NCBI RefSeq assembly: GCF_001645385.1
Contig: NZ_LVHI01000012.1
Location: 268,105-332,104 of the forward strand
DNA: 64,000 bases
Direction: 5' to 3'
From: Rhodococcoides kyotonense
Lineage (GTDB): Bacteria > Actinomycetota > Actinomycetes > Mycobacteriales > Mycobacteriaceae
Below are positions 7,293 to 16,717 of the stretch, piece by piece (the first letter of the stretch is position 1; every line of letters starts with the position of its first letter). Made by a program: the position numbers and the translations under genes. The notes under the pieces are model-generated. The model made no database searches, was not told where the DNA came from, and saw only the letters and a program-made list of their open reading frames with translations.

Positions 7293-8102
7293 GTGCCGAA
7301 CTCGATCAAGACATTCTGGTGGCGCCAGCTCAAGGTCACCGGTATTCGCCCCAATTTCGGCGATGAACTGACGCCGGGCCTCGTCGACGCGCTCTTCGGT
7401 AAGAAGTGCTCGTGGAGACGCCCGAAGAACAGCGACATGACAGGAGCTGGTTCGACGCTGGAGATGGTCCAGTTGATGAACGCCCCCGACACGTTGAAGA
7501 TCTGGGGTTCCGGTTTCATGCTGAAGGACGGGCTCGACGGCCGGATCTTCGACTTCCCGAGTTTCGACTTCTATGCCGTGCGCGGGTATCTCTCGTTGGA
7601 GCGCGTCAAGTCGGACCGTGAAGTGGCCGTGGGGGATCCGGGGCTCTTGGCGAGCAGGGTCTACCCACGTTCCACCTCCGTGGCCGGCCGAGTCGGCCTG
7701 GTCTACCACTGGATGCACAAGACCGACCCTGTTGTTCTCGCTCTTGCGCGCGACAAGAAGATCACACTGATCGACCCGTCTCGTAAGCCCGCCAAGGTCA
7801 TCGCCGACATCACGTCGTGCGACTTCGTCATGTCCACGAGCCTGCACGGGTTGATCGTCGCCGACTCCTACGGCATTCCGAACGCGTGGATCGAGCTCGA
7901 CCGGGAAATCGGCGGGGCCGGATACAAATTCGAGGACTACTACTCGGTGTTCGACGGGAAAGCCGTTCAACACTCGTCGGATCTCACACGGGATGATGAC
8001 GAAATCGCCCGATTGCGAACCGAATACCGGCCGATCCCGAACCTGACGGAGATTCAGGACAATCTGATTGCTGCCTTCCCGTATCGCGAAGGCATAATGT
8101 GA
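7293..8102 (+). CDS. Polysaccharide pyruvyl transferase-like protein
   Basis: A 269-residue protein resembling the polysaccharide pyruvyl transferase/exopolysaccharide WcaK-like family. An N-terminal NFGDELTP segment is followed by IWGSGFMLKDG, FYAVRGYLSLER and VGDPGLLAS. A C-terminal MSTSLHGLIVADSYGIPNAWIE block is the most diagnostic part (S/T-x-x-x-H-G in the UDP/PEP-binding half). Members add ketal pyruvate to cell-wall glycans, which would suit the neighbouring aftC. A longer start at GTG 7218 is possible. I do not recall this gene in the syntenic M. tuberculosis segment, so it looks like a lineage-specific insertion. Its stop overlaps an upstream GTG of the MaoC gene. Confidence 0.75.
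   Translation: MPNSIKTFWWRQLKVTGIRPNFGDELTPGLVDALFGKKCSWRRPKNSDMTGAGSTLEMVQLMNAPDTLKIWGSGFMLKDGLDGRIFDFPSFDFYAVRGYLSLERVKSDREVAVGDPGLLASRVYPRSTSVAGRVGLVYHWMHKTDPVVLALARDKKITLIDPSRKPAKVIADITSCDFVMSTSLHGLIVADSYGIPNAWIELDREIGGAGYKFEDYYSVFDGKAVQHSSDLTRDDDEIARLRTEYRPIPNLTEIQDNLIAAFPYREGIM
8093..8098 (+). promoter_or_regulatory. Putative -10 (CATAAT) of the MaoC gene
   Basis: CATAAT lies 6 nt before the ATG at 8105, inside the end of the preceding gene. It fits leaderless spacing. Confidence 0.45.
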
Positions 8103-8104
8103 CC

Positions 8105-8566
8105 ATGCGCACTTTTTCGTCAGCAGAGCAGTTGAAGGCCGCCGTCGGCGAGGATCTCGGGACCAGCGATTGGTTGCAGATCACCCAGGATCGGGTGAAC
8201 ACGTTCGCCGACGCGACCGGTGACCATCAATGGATTCACGTCGACGTCGAACGAGCGAAGAAGGAAAGTCCCTTCGGTGCACCGGTGGCGCACGGCTACC
8301 TCAGTCTGTCGCTGATCCCACTGCTCAATGCGGAGATCTACTCCGTGGAGAACGTGAAGCTCGGAATCAACTACGGATCCAACAAGGTTCGGTTCGTCAA
8401 CCCCGTCACGGTGGGGTCGCACGTACGGCTGCAGACGACGCTGACGTCGGTCGACGACGTGGCCGCAGGCGCGGTACAGATCGTCACGACGCAGACGCTG
8501 GAGATCGAGGGCGTCGACAAGCCGGCTCTGGTCGCCGAGACCATCACCCGATTCGTGTTCGAGTAA
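8105..8566 (+). CDS. MaoC-like (R)-specific enoyl-CoA hydratase
   Basis: A 153-residue single hot-dog-fold hydratase. The signature ADATGDHQWIHVDVERA carries the catalytic Asp and His of R-specific hydratases, followed by PFGAPVAHGYLSLSL. This is closest to the actinobacterial HtdZ (Rv0130)-type proteins, which hydrate trans-2-enoyl-CoA to (R)-3-hydroxyacyl-CoA. It is soluble, with a likely role in fatty-acid metabolism. The ATG at 8105 is preferred; a GTG at 8099 overlapping the upstream stop would add two residues. Its 3' end overlaps the convergent bisC gene by 23 bp. Confidence 0.9.
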   Translation: MRTFSSAEQLKAAVGEDLGTSDWLQITQDRVNTFADATGDHQWIHVDVERAKKESPFGAPVAHGYLSLSLIPLLNAEIYSVENVKLGINYGSNKVRFVNPVTVGSHVRLQTTLTSVDDVAAGAVQIVTTQTLEIEGVDKPALVAETITRFVFE

Positions 8567-10859
8567 CGATCGTCGGCGGATCGAACGCCGTGATCGGCGG
8601 CAGCTCGCCGTCGTAGCGTTCGATCTGCACGAGGACGTGTTGGCCGGTACAACCGTGCGACAGCGACGACGCACCCACGTCTGCCGTCAGCACATTGGGA
8701 TTGCCGTGCTTGCACATCGACGCCGTGTCCGACGGGTCCTCCGGGTCGTACCACGCACCCGTCGACAGCTGCACGACGCGCTCGAGCATCCCGTCGTCGA
8801 CGACGACCCCGGCGAGACAGGAGCCACGGTCGTTGAACACACGCACGACGTCACCGTCGGCGACACCGTATGCCCCCGCCACGGCCGGGTGCAGTCGAAT
8901 CGGCTCGCGGCCCTGCACTTTCGACGCCTGGCTCGTGGCGCCGTGGTCGAGCTGACCGTGCAGCCTCGTGCGCGGTTGGTTCGCGATGAGATGCAGCGGA
9001 AATGCTTCTGCGCGTTCGCCGTTCAGCCACTCGTCGGGTTCGTACCACGCCGGGTGTCCGACGCAGTCGTCGTACCCGAAGCCGTCGACGACCTCGGAGA
9101 AGATCTCTATTTTGCCGCTCGGAGTGCGAAGCGGCGCGGCGACCGGGTCCTTTCTGTAGTCCCCGAGCAGCGTCAGCCCGTCTTCGGTCGACATGCGGAA
9201 CGAGCCGTCGACCCAGAAGTCGTCGAACGTCGGTGTCGTGACGCCCGCCGACGCGAGATAGCCCTGCCACTGTCGGTAGAGATGTCGGAGCCACTCCCCT
9301 GACGTCCGGCCCTCGGTGAATTCCTCTGCGACGCCTAACTTCTCGGCGACTGCGGCGAACGTGTCGTAGTCGTCTCGCGCGTCGGCGAAACGGGGTACGG
9401 CCGGGTGCATCGCGACGAGAAGCGGGTCGTTGCGAGTGCAACTGATGTCGCTGCGTTCGAGCGACGTCGTCGACGGGACGACGATGTCGGCGTGTTTCGC
9501 CATCGGCGTCCAGTACGGATCGTGCACGACGATCGTGTCCGGACGTGCCAGCGCACGCCGAAGCCGTCCGATGTCTTGGTGGTGATGGAACGGATTGCCG
9601 CCTGCCCAGTGGACGAGCTTGATGTCCGGATAGGTCAGACGCCGGCCGTTGTAACGACATTCGTCACCTGGGTGCAGCAGCATGTCCGAGACCGCCGCGA
9701 CGGGAACGAACGTCGACACCGGGTTGATCCCTTGCGGCAGCGTCGGCAGCGGATACGGTACCGGGGCGAGTCCTGGTTCGTTCATCGATCCGTACCCGTG
9801 GCCGAATCCGCCCCCGGGAATACCGATCTGGCCGAGCATCGACGCCAGCGTCAGCCCCATCCACGGCGCCTGCTCACCGCTCTTGACGCGCTGCAGCGAC
9901 CACGTGACCGTCACCAGGGTTCGATGCGACGCCATCTCGCGCGCGAGATCCACGATGGTCTGCTCTGCAAGACCCGAGATGCCCGATGCCCAGGCAGCCG
10001 ATTTCGGTATACCGTCGCTGTGCCCCAACAGATATCGCTCGAACCTGTCGTAGCCGGTGCAGTACGTGTCGAGAAACGCTGTGTCGTGCAGATTCTCGGT
10101 CGCCAGCACGTGGGCGAGACCCAGCATGACGGCGACGTCGCTGCCGGGAATGGGAGCCAACCACGTTGCGGCGCCGGTCATGTCGTCACGGAGCGGGCTG
10201 ATCGTGACGATCTTGCCGCCACGAGCACGCAGCGCGGTCAACGCATCCTGGGTCGGGTGATTCGATGTGCCGCCGTGGTTGATGGAGGTGTTCTTCACCG
10301 GGACACCGCCGAACGCGACCAGCAGATCGGTGTTCGCGGCGATGACGTCCCAGGATGTGGAGCGCGAGAACATCTTCCAGTGTGCACCGACGACGTGCGG
10401 CATGATCACGCTCGTCGCGCCGGTCGAGTAGCTGTCGACCGAACGCGTGTAGCCGCCGAGACAGTTCAAGAAGCGGTGAACCTGGCTCTGCGCGTGATGG
10501 AATCGGCCCGCGCTGGCCCATCCGTAGGAGCCGCCGTAGATCGCCTCGTTCCCGAATGTGTCGACGACGCGCCGGAGCTCGGTCGCCAGCAGATCGGTGA
10601 GTTCGTCCCAGGACACCGCGACGAACTCGTCGTTGCCCCGAAGATCGCACGGACCAGGGCCGTTCTCCAGCCATCCACGCCGCACCGCGGGCCCGGCGAT
10701 ACGCGAGCGGTGACGCACCGAACCTGGGATGTTCCCCAGGACCGGCGACGGATTCGCATCGTTCCGGTCCGGGTGGACCCCGGTGATCTCGCCGTCGGCC
10801 GCCGAGGCACGGAACATGCCCCAGTGGGCCATGTGCTGCGCGGCACCCTCGAAGCTCAC
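8544..10859 (-). CDS. bisC: Molybdopterin-dependent biotin/TMAO sulfoxide reductase (BisC-like)
   Basis: A 771-residue DMSO-reductase-family molybdoenzyme. It has YGGSYGWASAGRFHHA near residue 110, and DSYSTGATS, where the Ser that ligates molybdenum is expected. It also has VHWAGGNPFHHHQD and a C-terminal dinucleotide-binding domain (NQPRTRLHGQLDHG). There is no N-terminal Fe-S Cys cluster and no Tat signal, matching cytoplasmic BisC, which reduces biotin sulfoxide and related S- or N-oxides. It is the last gene of the hemE-hemY-hemQ-HAD-bisC run, 6 nt after the HAD stop. It ends 23 bp inside the opposing MaoC gene. The exact substrate is uncertain. Confidence 0.88.
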   Translation of the reverse strand: MSFEGAAQHMAHWGMFRASAADGEITGVHPDRNDANPSPVLGNIPGSVRHRSRIAGPAVRRGWLENGPGPCDLRGNDEFVAVSWDELTDLLATELRRVVDTFGNEAIYGGSYGWASAGRFHHAQSQVHRFLNCLGGYTRSVDSYSTGATSVIMPHVVGAHWKMFSRSTSWDVIAANTDLLVAFGGVPVKNTSINHGGTSNHPTQDALTALRARGGKIVTISPLRDDMTGAATWLAPIPGSDVAVMLGLAHVLATENLHDTAFLDTYCTGYDRFERYLLGHSDGIPKSAAWASGISGLAEQTIVDLAREMASHRTLVTVTWSLQRVKSGEQAPWMGLTLASMLGQIGIPGGGFGHGYGSMNEPGLAPVPYPLPTLPQGINPVSTFVPVAAVSDMLLHPGDECRYNGRRLTYPDIKLVHWAGGNPFHHHQDIGRLRRALARPDTIVVHDPYWTPMAKHADIVVPSTTSLERSDISCTRNDPLLVAMHPAVPRFADARDDYDTFAAVAEKLGVAEEFTEGRTSGEWLRHLYRQWQGYLASAGVTTPTFDDFWVDGSFRMSTEDGLTLLGDYRKDPVAAPLRTPSGKIEIFSEVVDGFGYDDCVGHPAWYEPDEWLNGERAEAFPLHLIANQPRTRLHGQLDHGATSQASKVQGREPIRLHPAVAGAYGVADGDVVRVFNDRGSCLAGVVVDDGMLERVVQLSTGAWYDPEDPSDTASMCKHGNPNVLTADVGASSLSHGCTGQHVLVQIERYDGELPPITAFDPPTIVTRTRIG

Positions 10860-10865
10860 TCGGGG

Positions 10866-11558
10866 TCAGAGTCCGTAACGAGCCAGCGCGTCGCGCAGCG
10901 CGGTGGGACGTTCGGCCGTCGGACGCGGCTCGACCAGGGCAAACGAACATCCGATGGCCGTCGCAGCGCCGTCGGCTTCCTCGCTGTCGCCGACCATCAA
11001 CGTCCGAGCCGGATCGACGCCGAGCGCCTGCGTCGCGTGCTGGAAAATTCCCGGCCGAGGTTTGACGACGCCGACCTCGTAGCTGAGGACGAATTCTGTC
11101 ACGTACTTGTCGATCCCCAGCGCCTCGAACGCGGGCCGGATGTCGAACGCGATGTTGCTGAGCACCGCGACGGGAACAGACCGACTCGCAAGCGATTCGA
11201 GCACGTCGGCGGTGTCGGGATACGGCGTCCAGCAGGAGGGATCGACGACGCGTCCGTAGACGGACTCCGCCTGAGAGGCCTCGGTGACACCCGACTCGCG
11301 CAATACGTGCAGGTACGCCTGACGGTGCAGCGCCGGGTCGAGATCACGGTTCTGCCAGGCATGCCGCGACACGTCGTCGAACTCCACGACCTCGCCGACG
11401 GGGGCCGTCATCCGACGCATCAGCTCGGCGACGTGATGCCCATCGAGGGGCGACCCGTCGGGACGCGTCACTCCGTCGAACCAGGAATCGTCCTCGTCGA
11501 GTCGGAACAGCGTTCCGGAGAAGTCGAAGATGACCGCTTGAATTTCGCGCTCCGTCAC
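10866..11558 (-). CDS. HAD-superfamily hydrolase
   Basis: A 230-residue HAD hydrolase with a small cap. Motif I is [10 protein letters not shown] (Asp nucleophile; Ser at the +2 acid/base position instead of Asp), motif [10 protein letters not shown], motif III Lys in VVKPRPGIF and motif [12 protein letters not shown]. The GTG at 11558 overlaps the hemQ stop (GTGA). Longer in-frame upstream sequence is the antisense of nothing conserved and is excluded. Family members dephosphorylate small metabolites. The +2 Ser may alter or slow phosphatase chemistry. It lies between hemQ and bisC in one operon; its role there is unknown. Confidence 0.85.
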   Translation of the reverse strand: MTEREIQAVIFDFSGTLFRLDEDDSWFDGVTRPDGSPLDGHHVAELMRRMTAPVGEVVEFDDVSRHAWQNRDLDPALHRQAYLHVLRESGVTEASQAESVYGRVVDPSCWTPYPDTADVLESLASRSVPVAVLSNIAFDIRPAFEALGIDKYVTEFVLSYEVGVVKPRPGIFQHATQALGVDPARTLMVGDSEEADGAATAIGCSFALVEPRPTAERPTALRDALARYGL

Positions 11559-12247
11559 GGCAGCGAGGCCACGAGGGTCTCGATGTCGACGCGAGGTCCG
11601 GTGAAGAACGGCGTTTCCTCGCGCACGTGCCGCCGCGCTTCGGTGGCACGCAGGTCGCGCATCAAATCGACGATGCGGTCGAGTTGTAGCGCTTCGAAGG
11701 CCAGGATCCACTCGTAATCACCGAGCGCGAACGCAGGCACGGTGTTGGCGCGGACGTCCGCGTAGCCGCGTGCAGCCTTGCCGTGATCGGCGAGCATGGT
11801 CCTGCGTTCCTCGTCGGGCAGCAGGTACCAATCGATGGACCGGACGAACGGGTACACGCAGATGTACGCTCCCGGCTCCTCGCCCGCGATGAACGACGGC
11901 ACGTGGCTCTTGTTGAATTCGGCAGGCCGGTGCAGCGACGAGTTGCTCCACACCGGCGTGCTCGCGCGACCCAACGCCGTGGTGCGACGGAAGTCCGAGT
12001 ACGTCGCCTGCAGGTCCTCGATACGCTCTGCGTGCGTCCAGACCATGAAGTCGGAGTCGGCCCGCATGCCCGCGATGTCGTAGATGCCGCGGACGACGAC
12101 GTCCTCGCCGCGGTTCTCGAAGAACGATCGCGCCTCTTTCGCAGCGTCCTCGCGGTCCTCACCCAGGACTCCGGGCGTGACCTTGTACACCGAGAACATC
12201 GAATAGCGAAGAGTCGAGTTGAGCGCTTGATAGTCGAGGCGTGCCAT
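11555..12247 (-). CDS. hemQ: Coproheme decarboxylase HemQ/ChdC
   Basis: A 230-residue chlorite-dismutase-fold protein of the actinobacterial HemQ type. It catalyses the last step of the coproporphyrin-dependent pathway, the H2O2-driven double decarboxylation of coprohaem to haem b. The catalytic Tyr132 lies in [11 protein letters not shown] and the proximal haem ligand is His155 in [12 protein letters not shown]. The distal Arg of chlorite dismutases is not evident, as expected for HemQ. It starts five bases after the hemY stop and overlaps the HAD start by four, so it is translated as part of one operon. It corresponds to Rv2676c. Confidence 0.93.
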   Translation of the reverse strand: MARLDYQALNSTLRYSMFSVYKVTPGVLGEDREDAAKEARSFFENRGEDVVVRGIYDIAGMRADSDFMVWTHAERIEDLQATYSDFRRTTALGRASTPVWSNSSLHRPAEFNKSHVPSFIAGEEPGAYICVYPFVRSIDWYLLPDEERRTMLADHGKAARGYADVRANTVPAFALGDYEWILAFEALQLDRIVDLMRDLRATEARRHVREETPFFTGPRVDIETLVASLP

Positions 12248-12252
12248 GAGCT

Positions 12253-13608
12253 CTATCGTGCCACTTCGCATATGGCCGCGGCCGCCCTGGTGGCGGACGC
12301 GACACACGCGGGCACACCGACGCCGTTGCTCCACGCGCCTGCGACGGCCAACCCGTCGACGTCCTCGACAGCCGAGAAGATCGCGGCGACGCGATCGAGA
12401 TGCCCCGGCGCGTACTGCGGCAGTCCCCCGCGCCATCGCTGGACGACGCTCGACGACGGGTCGATCTCGATACCGGTCACGCGCCTAAGACCCTGACGCG
12501 CAACATCGACCAGCGTGTCGTCCGTCCAGTCGAGCGCCCTGGTGTCACCGAATCGACCCAACGACGCACGAACCAGCGAGACAGACCGGTCGGCAAGGTG
12601 CCCCCATTTGCGACTCGACAGCGTGAACGCCTTGGTCTCGAGACCTGCGTCCGTCGCCACGAGTATGCCCGAGTTGTCGGGTAGTTCGGCGTCCGACGGA
12701 AGTGCCATCGCGACGACCGCCGCCGATGCGAGCTCGATGTCGGCCGCCGCTGCCGACGCCTCGGGCACGGCAGCGGAAAGAATGGTTGCGAGCGCGGGCG
12801 CCGGAACTGCGAGAACGACGGCGTCGACCTCGCCGATCGGGTCGACATCCCAACCGCCGGACGTCCGACGGAGAGACGTGACCGCGGTCCCGAGGACGAT
12901 GCGCGCGTCCGCGGCAGCGACGAGCGCGTCGATCAGAACACCGTAGCCGTCACGCAGTGCACCGAAGACCGGCCCTGCGCTCGGCGGCGGTATTGCTGCG
13001 GCGACCGCCGCGGTGAGACTCGTCGCCGAATCGTCCAGTGCCGCAGCCAGAGTCGGGAGCGCAGCGCGTACACCGATCGACGCGGACAGGCCCGAGTACA
13101 CACCGCCGAGCAGCGGATCGACCGATCGGTGCAGCACCTGCTCACCGAACCGTCCGCCCACCAGCTCGGCGACACTGACGTCCGTGTGTCGATTCCACTG
13201 CAGCGGGGTTTCGGGCTCTGCCTCGATGGCGCGCACGGTCGCGTCGTCGACGAGTCCCACGACCGACGACGCGGACGCCGGGATGCCCATCAGCGTGCCG
13301 CCGGGCAACGGATGCAGCGCGTTCTGCGAGTAGATCAGTGGCCGCTTGCCTGCGGGGTGCACGAGCTGGCTCGCGAGACCCAGCTCCTCCATCAGGGCGG
13401 GAATCTCGGGTCGACGACCGATGAACGCCTCGGCCCCGACGTCGAGAGGGCCGTCTTCGAGGTGCACCGTCCGCAGCGTGCCACCGAGCCGATCCGACCC
13501 TTCGACGACGGTGACGACGGCGTCCGGACCGAGCGTCGAACGCAGCCGATACGCCGCGGTGAGACCGGTGATACCGCCGCCGACGACCGCTACCCGCCGC
13601 ACGGTCAC
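12253..13608 (-). CDS. hemY: Coproporphyrinogen III oxidase (HemY/CgoX)
   Basis: A 451-residue FAD-dependent oxidase. The N-terminal dinucleotide fold is [17 protein letters not shown], followed by [15 protein letters not shown]. The C-terminal FAD-contact segment is [18 protein letters not shown]. In actinobacteria, where HemQ is also present, HemY oxidises coproporphyrinogen III to coproporphyrin III rather than acting on protoporphyrinogen. The GTG start overlaps the hemE stop (GTGA). It corresponds to Rv2677c. It acts on the soluble pool or at the membrane face, upstream of ferrochelatase, which is not in this window. Confidence 0.93.
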   Translation of the reverse strand: MTVRRVAVVGGGITGLTAAYRLRSTLGPDAVVTVVEGSDRLGGTLRTVHLEDGPLDVGAEAFIGRRPEIPALMEELGLASQLVHPAGKRPLIYSQNALHPLPGGTLMGIPASASSVVGLVDDATVRAIEAEPETPLQWNRHTDVSVAELVGGRFGEQVLHRSVDPLLGGVYSGLSASIGVRAALPTLAAALDDSATSLTAAVAAAIPPPSAGPVFGALRDGYGVLIDALVAAADARIVLGTAVTSLRRTSGGWDVDPIGEVDAVVLAVPAPALATILSAAVPEASAAAADIELASAAVVAMALPSDAELPDNSGILVATDAGLETKAFTLSSRKWGHLADRSVSLVRASLGRFGDTRALDWTDDTLVDVARQGLRRVTGIEIDPSSSVVQRWRGGLPQYAPGHLDRVAAIFSAVEDVDGLAVAGAWSNGVGVPACVASATRAAAAICEVAR

Positions 13609-14669
13609 AGCGAATGCACCAGCTCCACGACGCGAGTCAGCACGTCCGGGTCGGTGTCCGGCAGCACGCCGTGTCCGAGGTTGAACACGTGCCCGGTGGC
13701 GCCGGCCGCCACGGCACGATCCGCCTCGCCGGCGATGCGTCGCACCTCGGATTCGACGGCGTCCCAGCCTGCGAACAGCACGGCGGGATCGAGGTTGCCC
13801 TGCAACGCTTTTCCGGGGCCGACGCGTCGGACGGCGTCGTCGAGCGGGATGCGCCAGTCGACGCCGACGACGTCCGCACCTGCCTCGCCCATCGCGCCCA
13901 GTAGTTCACCCGTGCCGACGCCGAAGTGGATCTTGGGAACGCCCGCCGCGCTGACGGCGTCGAACACCTTGGTCGAGTGCGGCAGCACGAATTCGCGGTA
14001 ATCGGCCAGCGACAGTGCACCGGCCCAGGAGTCGAACAGCTGCAGGGCATCGATGCCCGCGTCGATCTGTGCCTGCAGGAACGTGATGGTGGTGTCCGCG
14101 AGGGTGTCGAGGAGTGCATGCCACGTCGCGGAATCCGAACGCATCAGCGCCTTGGTCTTCTCGTGGTTGCGGCTCGGACCACCCTCGACGAGGTACGACG
14201 CCAGCGTGAACGGCGCGCCCGCGAACCCGATGAGGGCGGTCTGCCCGAGCTCCTCGGTCAGCAACGTCACTGCCTTCGCCACCGGCTCGACCTGCTCGCT
14301 GTGCAGCGTGGGCAGCGCGGCGACGTCCGCCGCCGAACGCACCGGATTCGCGACGACCGGGCCGGTACCGGCGACGATGTCGAGATCGATACCCGCAGCC
14401 TTGAGCGGAACGACGATGTCGGAGAACAGGATTGCCGCATCGACGTCGTGGCGACGCACCGGCTGCATAGTGATCTCGGCGACGAGCGCCGGATCGAAGC
14501 ACGAGTCGAGCATTCCGATACCGGCACGAATCTTTCGGTACTCGGGAAGCGAACGTCCTGCTTGTCGCATGAACCAGACAGGTCGTCGCGACGCCTTCCT
14601 TCCGGCGGCGGCCGCCAGAAGAGGGGCGTCGGGCAGCTGGCGACGGGTCGAAGGCGTGTCGTTGTTCAT
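13605..14669 (-). CDS. hemE: Uroporphyrinogen decarboxylase HemE
   Basis: A 354-residue UroD that converts uroporphyrinogen III to coproporphyrinogen III. The signature [13 protein letters not shown], the catalytic-Asp region [30 protein letters not shown], and GNLDPAVLF with [10 protein letters not shown] at the C-terminus are all intact. The ATG at 14669 (product begins [10 protein letters not shown]) is chosen; a GTG at 14687 would add six residues. First gene of the hemE-hemY-hemQ-HAD-bisC run. It corresponds to Rv2678c. Divergent from the DUF3000 gene, with about 150 bp between them holding promoters. Confidence 0.95.
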   Translation of the reverse strand: MNNDTPSTRRQLPDAPLLAAAAGRKASRRPVWFMRQAGRSLPEYRKIRAGIGMLDSCFDPALVAEITMQPVRRHDVDAAILFSDIVVPLKAAGIDLDIVAGTGPVVANPVRSAADVAALPTLHSEQVEPVAKAVTLLTEELGQTALIGFAGAPFTLASYLVEGGPSRNHEKTKALMRSDSATWHALLDTLADTTITFLQAQIDAGIDALQLFDSWAGALSLADYREFVLPHSTKVFDAVSAAGVPKIHFGVGTGELLGAMGEAGADVVGVDWRIPLDDAVRRVGPGKALQGNLDPAVLFAGWDAVESEVRRIAGEADRAVAAGATGHVFNLGHGVLPDTDPDVLTRVVELVHSL

Positions 14670-14803
14670 CGCCGTCCATGCTGCCACGCGGCGGCGACAC
14701 TTCCTTCATGCAGGTACGCCACGGTTTCGGCTCACTCGAACGAACCAGAAGCGACATTTGTTCCGAATCGGCGCGCCTCCGACGCCGAAATACGTGAGAA
14801 GTC

Positions 14804-14809
14804 TAACGT
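14804..14809 (+). promoter_or_regulatory. Putative -10 (TAACGT) of the DUF3000 gene
   Basis: TAACGT is followed by 8 nt and the GTG at 14818. It matches TANNNT. Transcription would start at or just before the start codon. Confidence 0.45.
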
Positions 14810-14817
14810 CCGGAGTC

Positions 14818-15417
14818 GTGACCAAACCCGGACCCTCTGCCGAGCCTGCGCCGTTTCGATCGGCGATCGAGGCGATGCACCGGGCCGTCGTGCACCCGGC
14901 GATCGAGATCGGGCCGATCCGGCCTCCGCAGCGCCTTGCCCCCTACAGCTATGCAGTCGGCGCCGAGGTGCAACAGCAGGCGCGCGAGAACACGGACGAG
15001 CAGTTCGACGGCGACGCCTTCGGTCGATTGATCCTGCTGTACGACCCCGACGGGGACGAAGCCTGGAACGGCACGATGCGTCTCGTGGCCTACATCCAGG
15101 CCGACGTCGACGAATCGCTCGCGTCGGACCCCCTTCTCCCCGAGGTCGGCTGGAGCTGGCTCGTCGACGCGCTCGAGAGCCGATCGGAGCCGCTGACCGC
15201 GCTCGGGGGCACGGTGACGTCCACCAGCTCGGTGCGCTACGGCGACATCGCCGGCCCACCGAAGGCTCACCAGCTCGAGCTGCGCGCGTCGTGGACGGCG
15301 ACGTCGATCGAGTTGGCATCGCACGTCGAAGCGTTCTGCGAAGTGCTGGCGTACGCCGCCGGATTGCCGCCGGCAGGCATCACCGAGCTGAAGGGACGGG
15401 ACGCGAGCCGCACGTAG
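14818..15417 (+). CDS. DUF3000 family protein
   Basis: A 199-residue soluble protein of the actinobacterial DUF3000 family (Rv2680 by position). Characteristic parts are FRSAIEAMHRAVVHPAIEIGPIRPPQRLAPYSYA at the N-terminus, RLILLYDPDGDEAWNGTMRLVAYIQADVDE in the middle and GWSWLVDAL further on. Function is unknown. It is found next to the RNase D gene across mycolata, which suggests a linked role, perhaps in RNA processing. The GTG at 14818 is chosen because conservation begins just after it and TAACGT lies 8 nt upstream. Much longer in-frame upstream sequence is antisense to hemE and was discarded. Confidence 0.85.
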   Translation: MTKPGPSAEPAPFRSAIEAMHRAVVHPAIEIGPIRPPQRLAPYSYAVGAEVQQQARENTDEQFDGDAFGRLILLYDPDGDEAWNGTMRLVAYIQADVDESLASDPLLPEVGWSWLVDALESRSEPLTALGGTVTSTSSVRYGDIAGPPKAHQLELRASWTATSIELASHVEAFCEVLAYAAGLPPAGITELKGRDASRT

Positions 15418-15445
15418 CGCGGTACGCAGGTCACTCGTGAGGGCC

Positions 15446-15451
15446 TAGAGT
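15446..15451 (+). promoter_or_regulatory. Putative -10 (TAGAGT) of the RNase D gene
   Basis: TAGAGT is followed by 8 nt and the ATG at 15460; there is no Shine-Dalgarno. Confidence 0.45.
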
Positions 15452-15459
15452 CTCCTCTC

Positions 15460-16710
15460 ATGTCAGTGACCAGTTCCGACGACTCCTCGGACACACCGAA
15501 CCCGGTACCTCTGCTCGCCCCGGCCGACGGTGTGCCCGACGTCGTCACGACGGCCGACGGTGTACGCGCCGCTGCCGAACTGCTCGCGGGCGGCGACGGA
15601 CCACTGGCCGTCGACGCGGAACGCGCGTCGGGATTTCGCTACTCCCAACGCGCCTACCTGCTTCAGTTCCGACGGCGTGGTGCGGGGACGGTGCTGCTCG
15701 ATCCGATCCCGGTCGCCGACGCGCTCGCTCCTCTCGCCGAGGTCGTCAACCCGCTCGAATGGGTGTTGCATTCGGCCGATCAGGACCTACCGGGCCTCGC
15801 CGAACTCGGCCTCGTGCCTGCCTCTCTCTACGACACCGAGCTCGCGGGCCGTCTCGCGGGATTCGAACGCGTCGGGCTCGGTGCCATCGTCGAGCGGATG
15901 CTCGGTCTGTCGTTGCAGAAGGGCCACGGCGCAGCCGACTGGTCGACGCGTCCACTGCCCGAGACGTGGCTGAATTACGCCGCTCTCGACGTCGAGGTCC
16001 TCGTCGAACTACGCGATGCGATGGCTGCGGAACTGGAAAGCCAGGGCAAGACCGAATGGGCACGTCAGGAATTCGAGCACATCCTTACTCTCGGACCGCC
16101 CAAGCCGAAGGGCGATCGGTGGCGCAAGACGTCGGGCATCCACTCCGTGAAGTCACCCCGCGTGCTCGCCGCGGTGCGTGAGCTGTGGCAGACACGCGAC
16201 GGGGTCGCGCACCGTCGCGACCTCGCGGCCGGCCGCGTCCTTCCGGACTCCGCGATCATCGCCGCGGCGACCGCAGACCCCAAGACCGAGAGCGAACTAC
16301 GCGCCCTTCCGGTGTTCGGCGGTCCGCGTCAACGCAGGTCGACGCGCCTGTGGTTGAGCGCGCTCGAGCGTGCGCGCTCTCTGGACGCGCGTGACCTGCC
16401 ACCCAAGACGCTTCCGTTCGACGGTCCGCCGCCGCCGAGTCGGTGGGCCCGCAAGGACCCCGACGCGGCCGACCGCCTCTCCGCTGTGCGTGCTGCGATG
16501 TCGGAGTTGAGCGAGAACGTGTCGGTGCCCGTCGAGAACCTTCTGATGCCGGATCAGTTGCGCCGTCTGGTCTGGGACTGGCAACCGTCGGACGACGCCG
16601 CGTCGTTCGAGTCGAGGCTCACGGTAGCAGGCGCCCGGCCGTGGCAGCGTGAGCTGGTCGTTCCGGTCCTCGTCGAGGCACTGACCCCTCCTCAAGTTAC
16701 CGACCGGTAA
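15460..16710 (+). CDS. Ribonuclease D family protein (DEDDy exonuclease + HRDC)
   Basis: A 416-residue 3'-5' exoribonuclease. The DEDDy residues are visible: Asp and Glu in LAVDAERASG, Asp in SADQDL, then Tyr and Asp in WLNYAALDVEVL. Residues about 225-310 form an HRDC nucleic-acid-binding domain, followed by a C-terminal extension containing PPPPSRWARKDP. RNase D enzymes trim tRNA and other stable RNA 3' ends. It corresponds to Rv2681. The stop codon TAA is the right arm of a palindrome that probably serves as operator for the downstream fadA promoter. Confidence 0.9.
   Translation: MSVTSSDDSSDTPNPVPLLAPADGVPDVVTTADGVRAAAELLAGGDGPLAVDAERASGFRYSQRAYLLQFRRRGAGTVLLDPIPVADALAPLAEVVNPLEWVLHSADQDLPGLAELGLVPASLYDTELAGRLAGFERVGLGAIVERMLGLSLQKGHGAADWSTRPLPETWLNYAALDVEVLVELRDAMAAELESQGKTEWARQEFEHILTLGPPKPKGDRWRKTSGIHSVKSPRVLAAVRELWQTRDGVAHRRDLAAGRVLPDSAIIAAATADPKTESELRALPVFGGPRQRRSTRLWLSALERARSLDARDLPPKTLPFDGPPPPSRWARKDPDAADRLSAVRAAMSELSENVSVPVENLLMPDQLRRLVWDWQPSDDAASFESRLTVAGARPWQRELVVPVLVEALTPPQVTDR
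16697..16710. promoter_or_regulatory. Palindromic operator-like site upstream of fadAB
   Basis: TTACCGACCGGTAA has 6-bp inverted arms (TTACCG/CGGTAA) around a 2-nt centre. It overlaps the RNase D stop and ends 7 nt before a TACAGT -10-like hexamer (16718-16723), i.e. near the -35. The position and symmetry suit a TetR-type repressor. The regulator is not encoded nearby. Confidence 0.5.
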
Positions 16711-16717
16711 TACCGGC

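Noticed and set aside
9405..11717. Very long open frame (about 770 codons) on the plus strand opposite bisC and the HAD gene
   Set aside because: It is fully antisense to two clear genes, has an Arg/Asp/Val-rich composition typical of GC-rich shadow frames, and shows no family motif.
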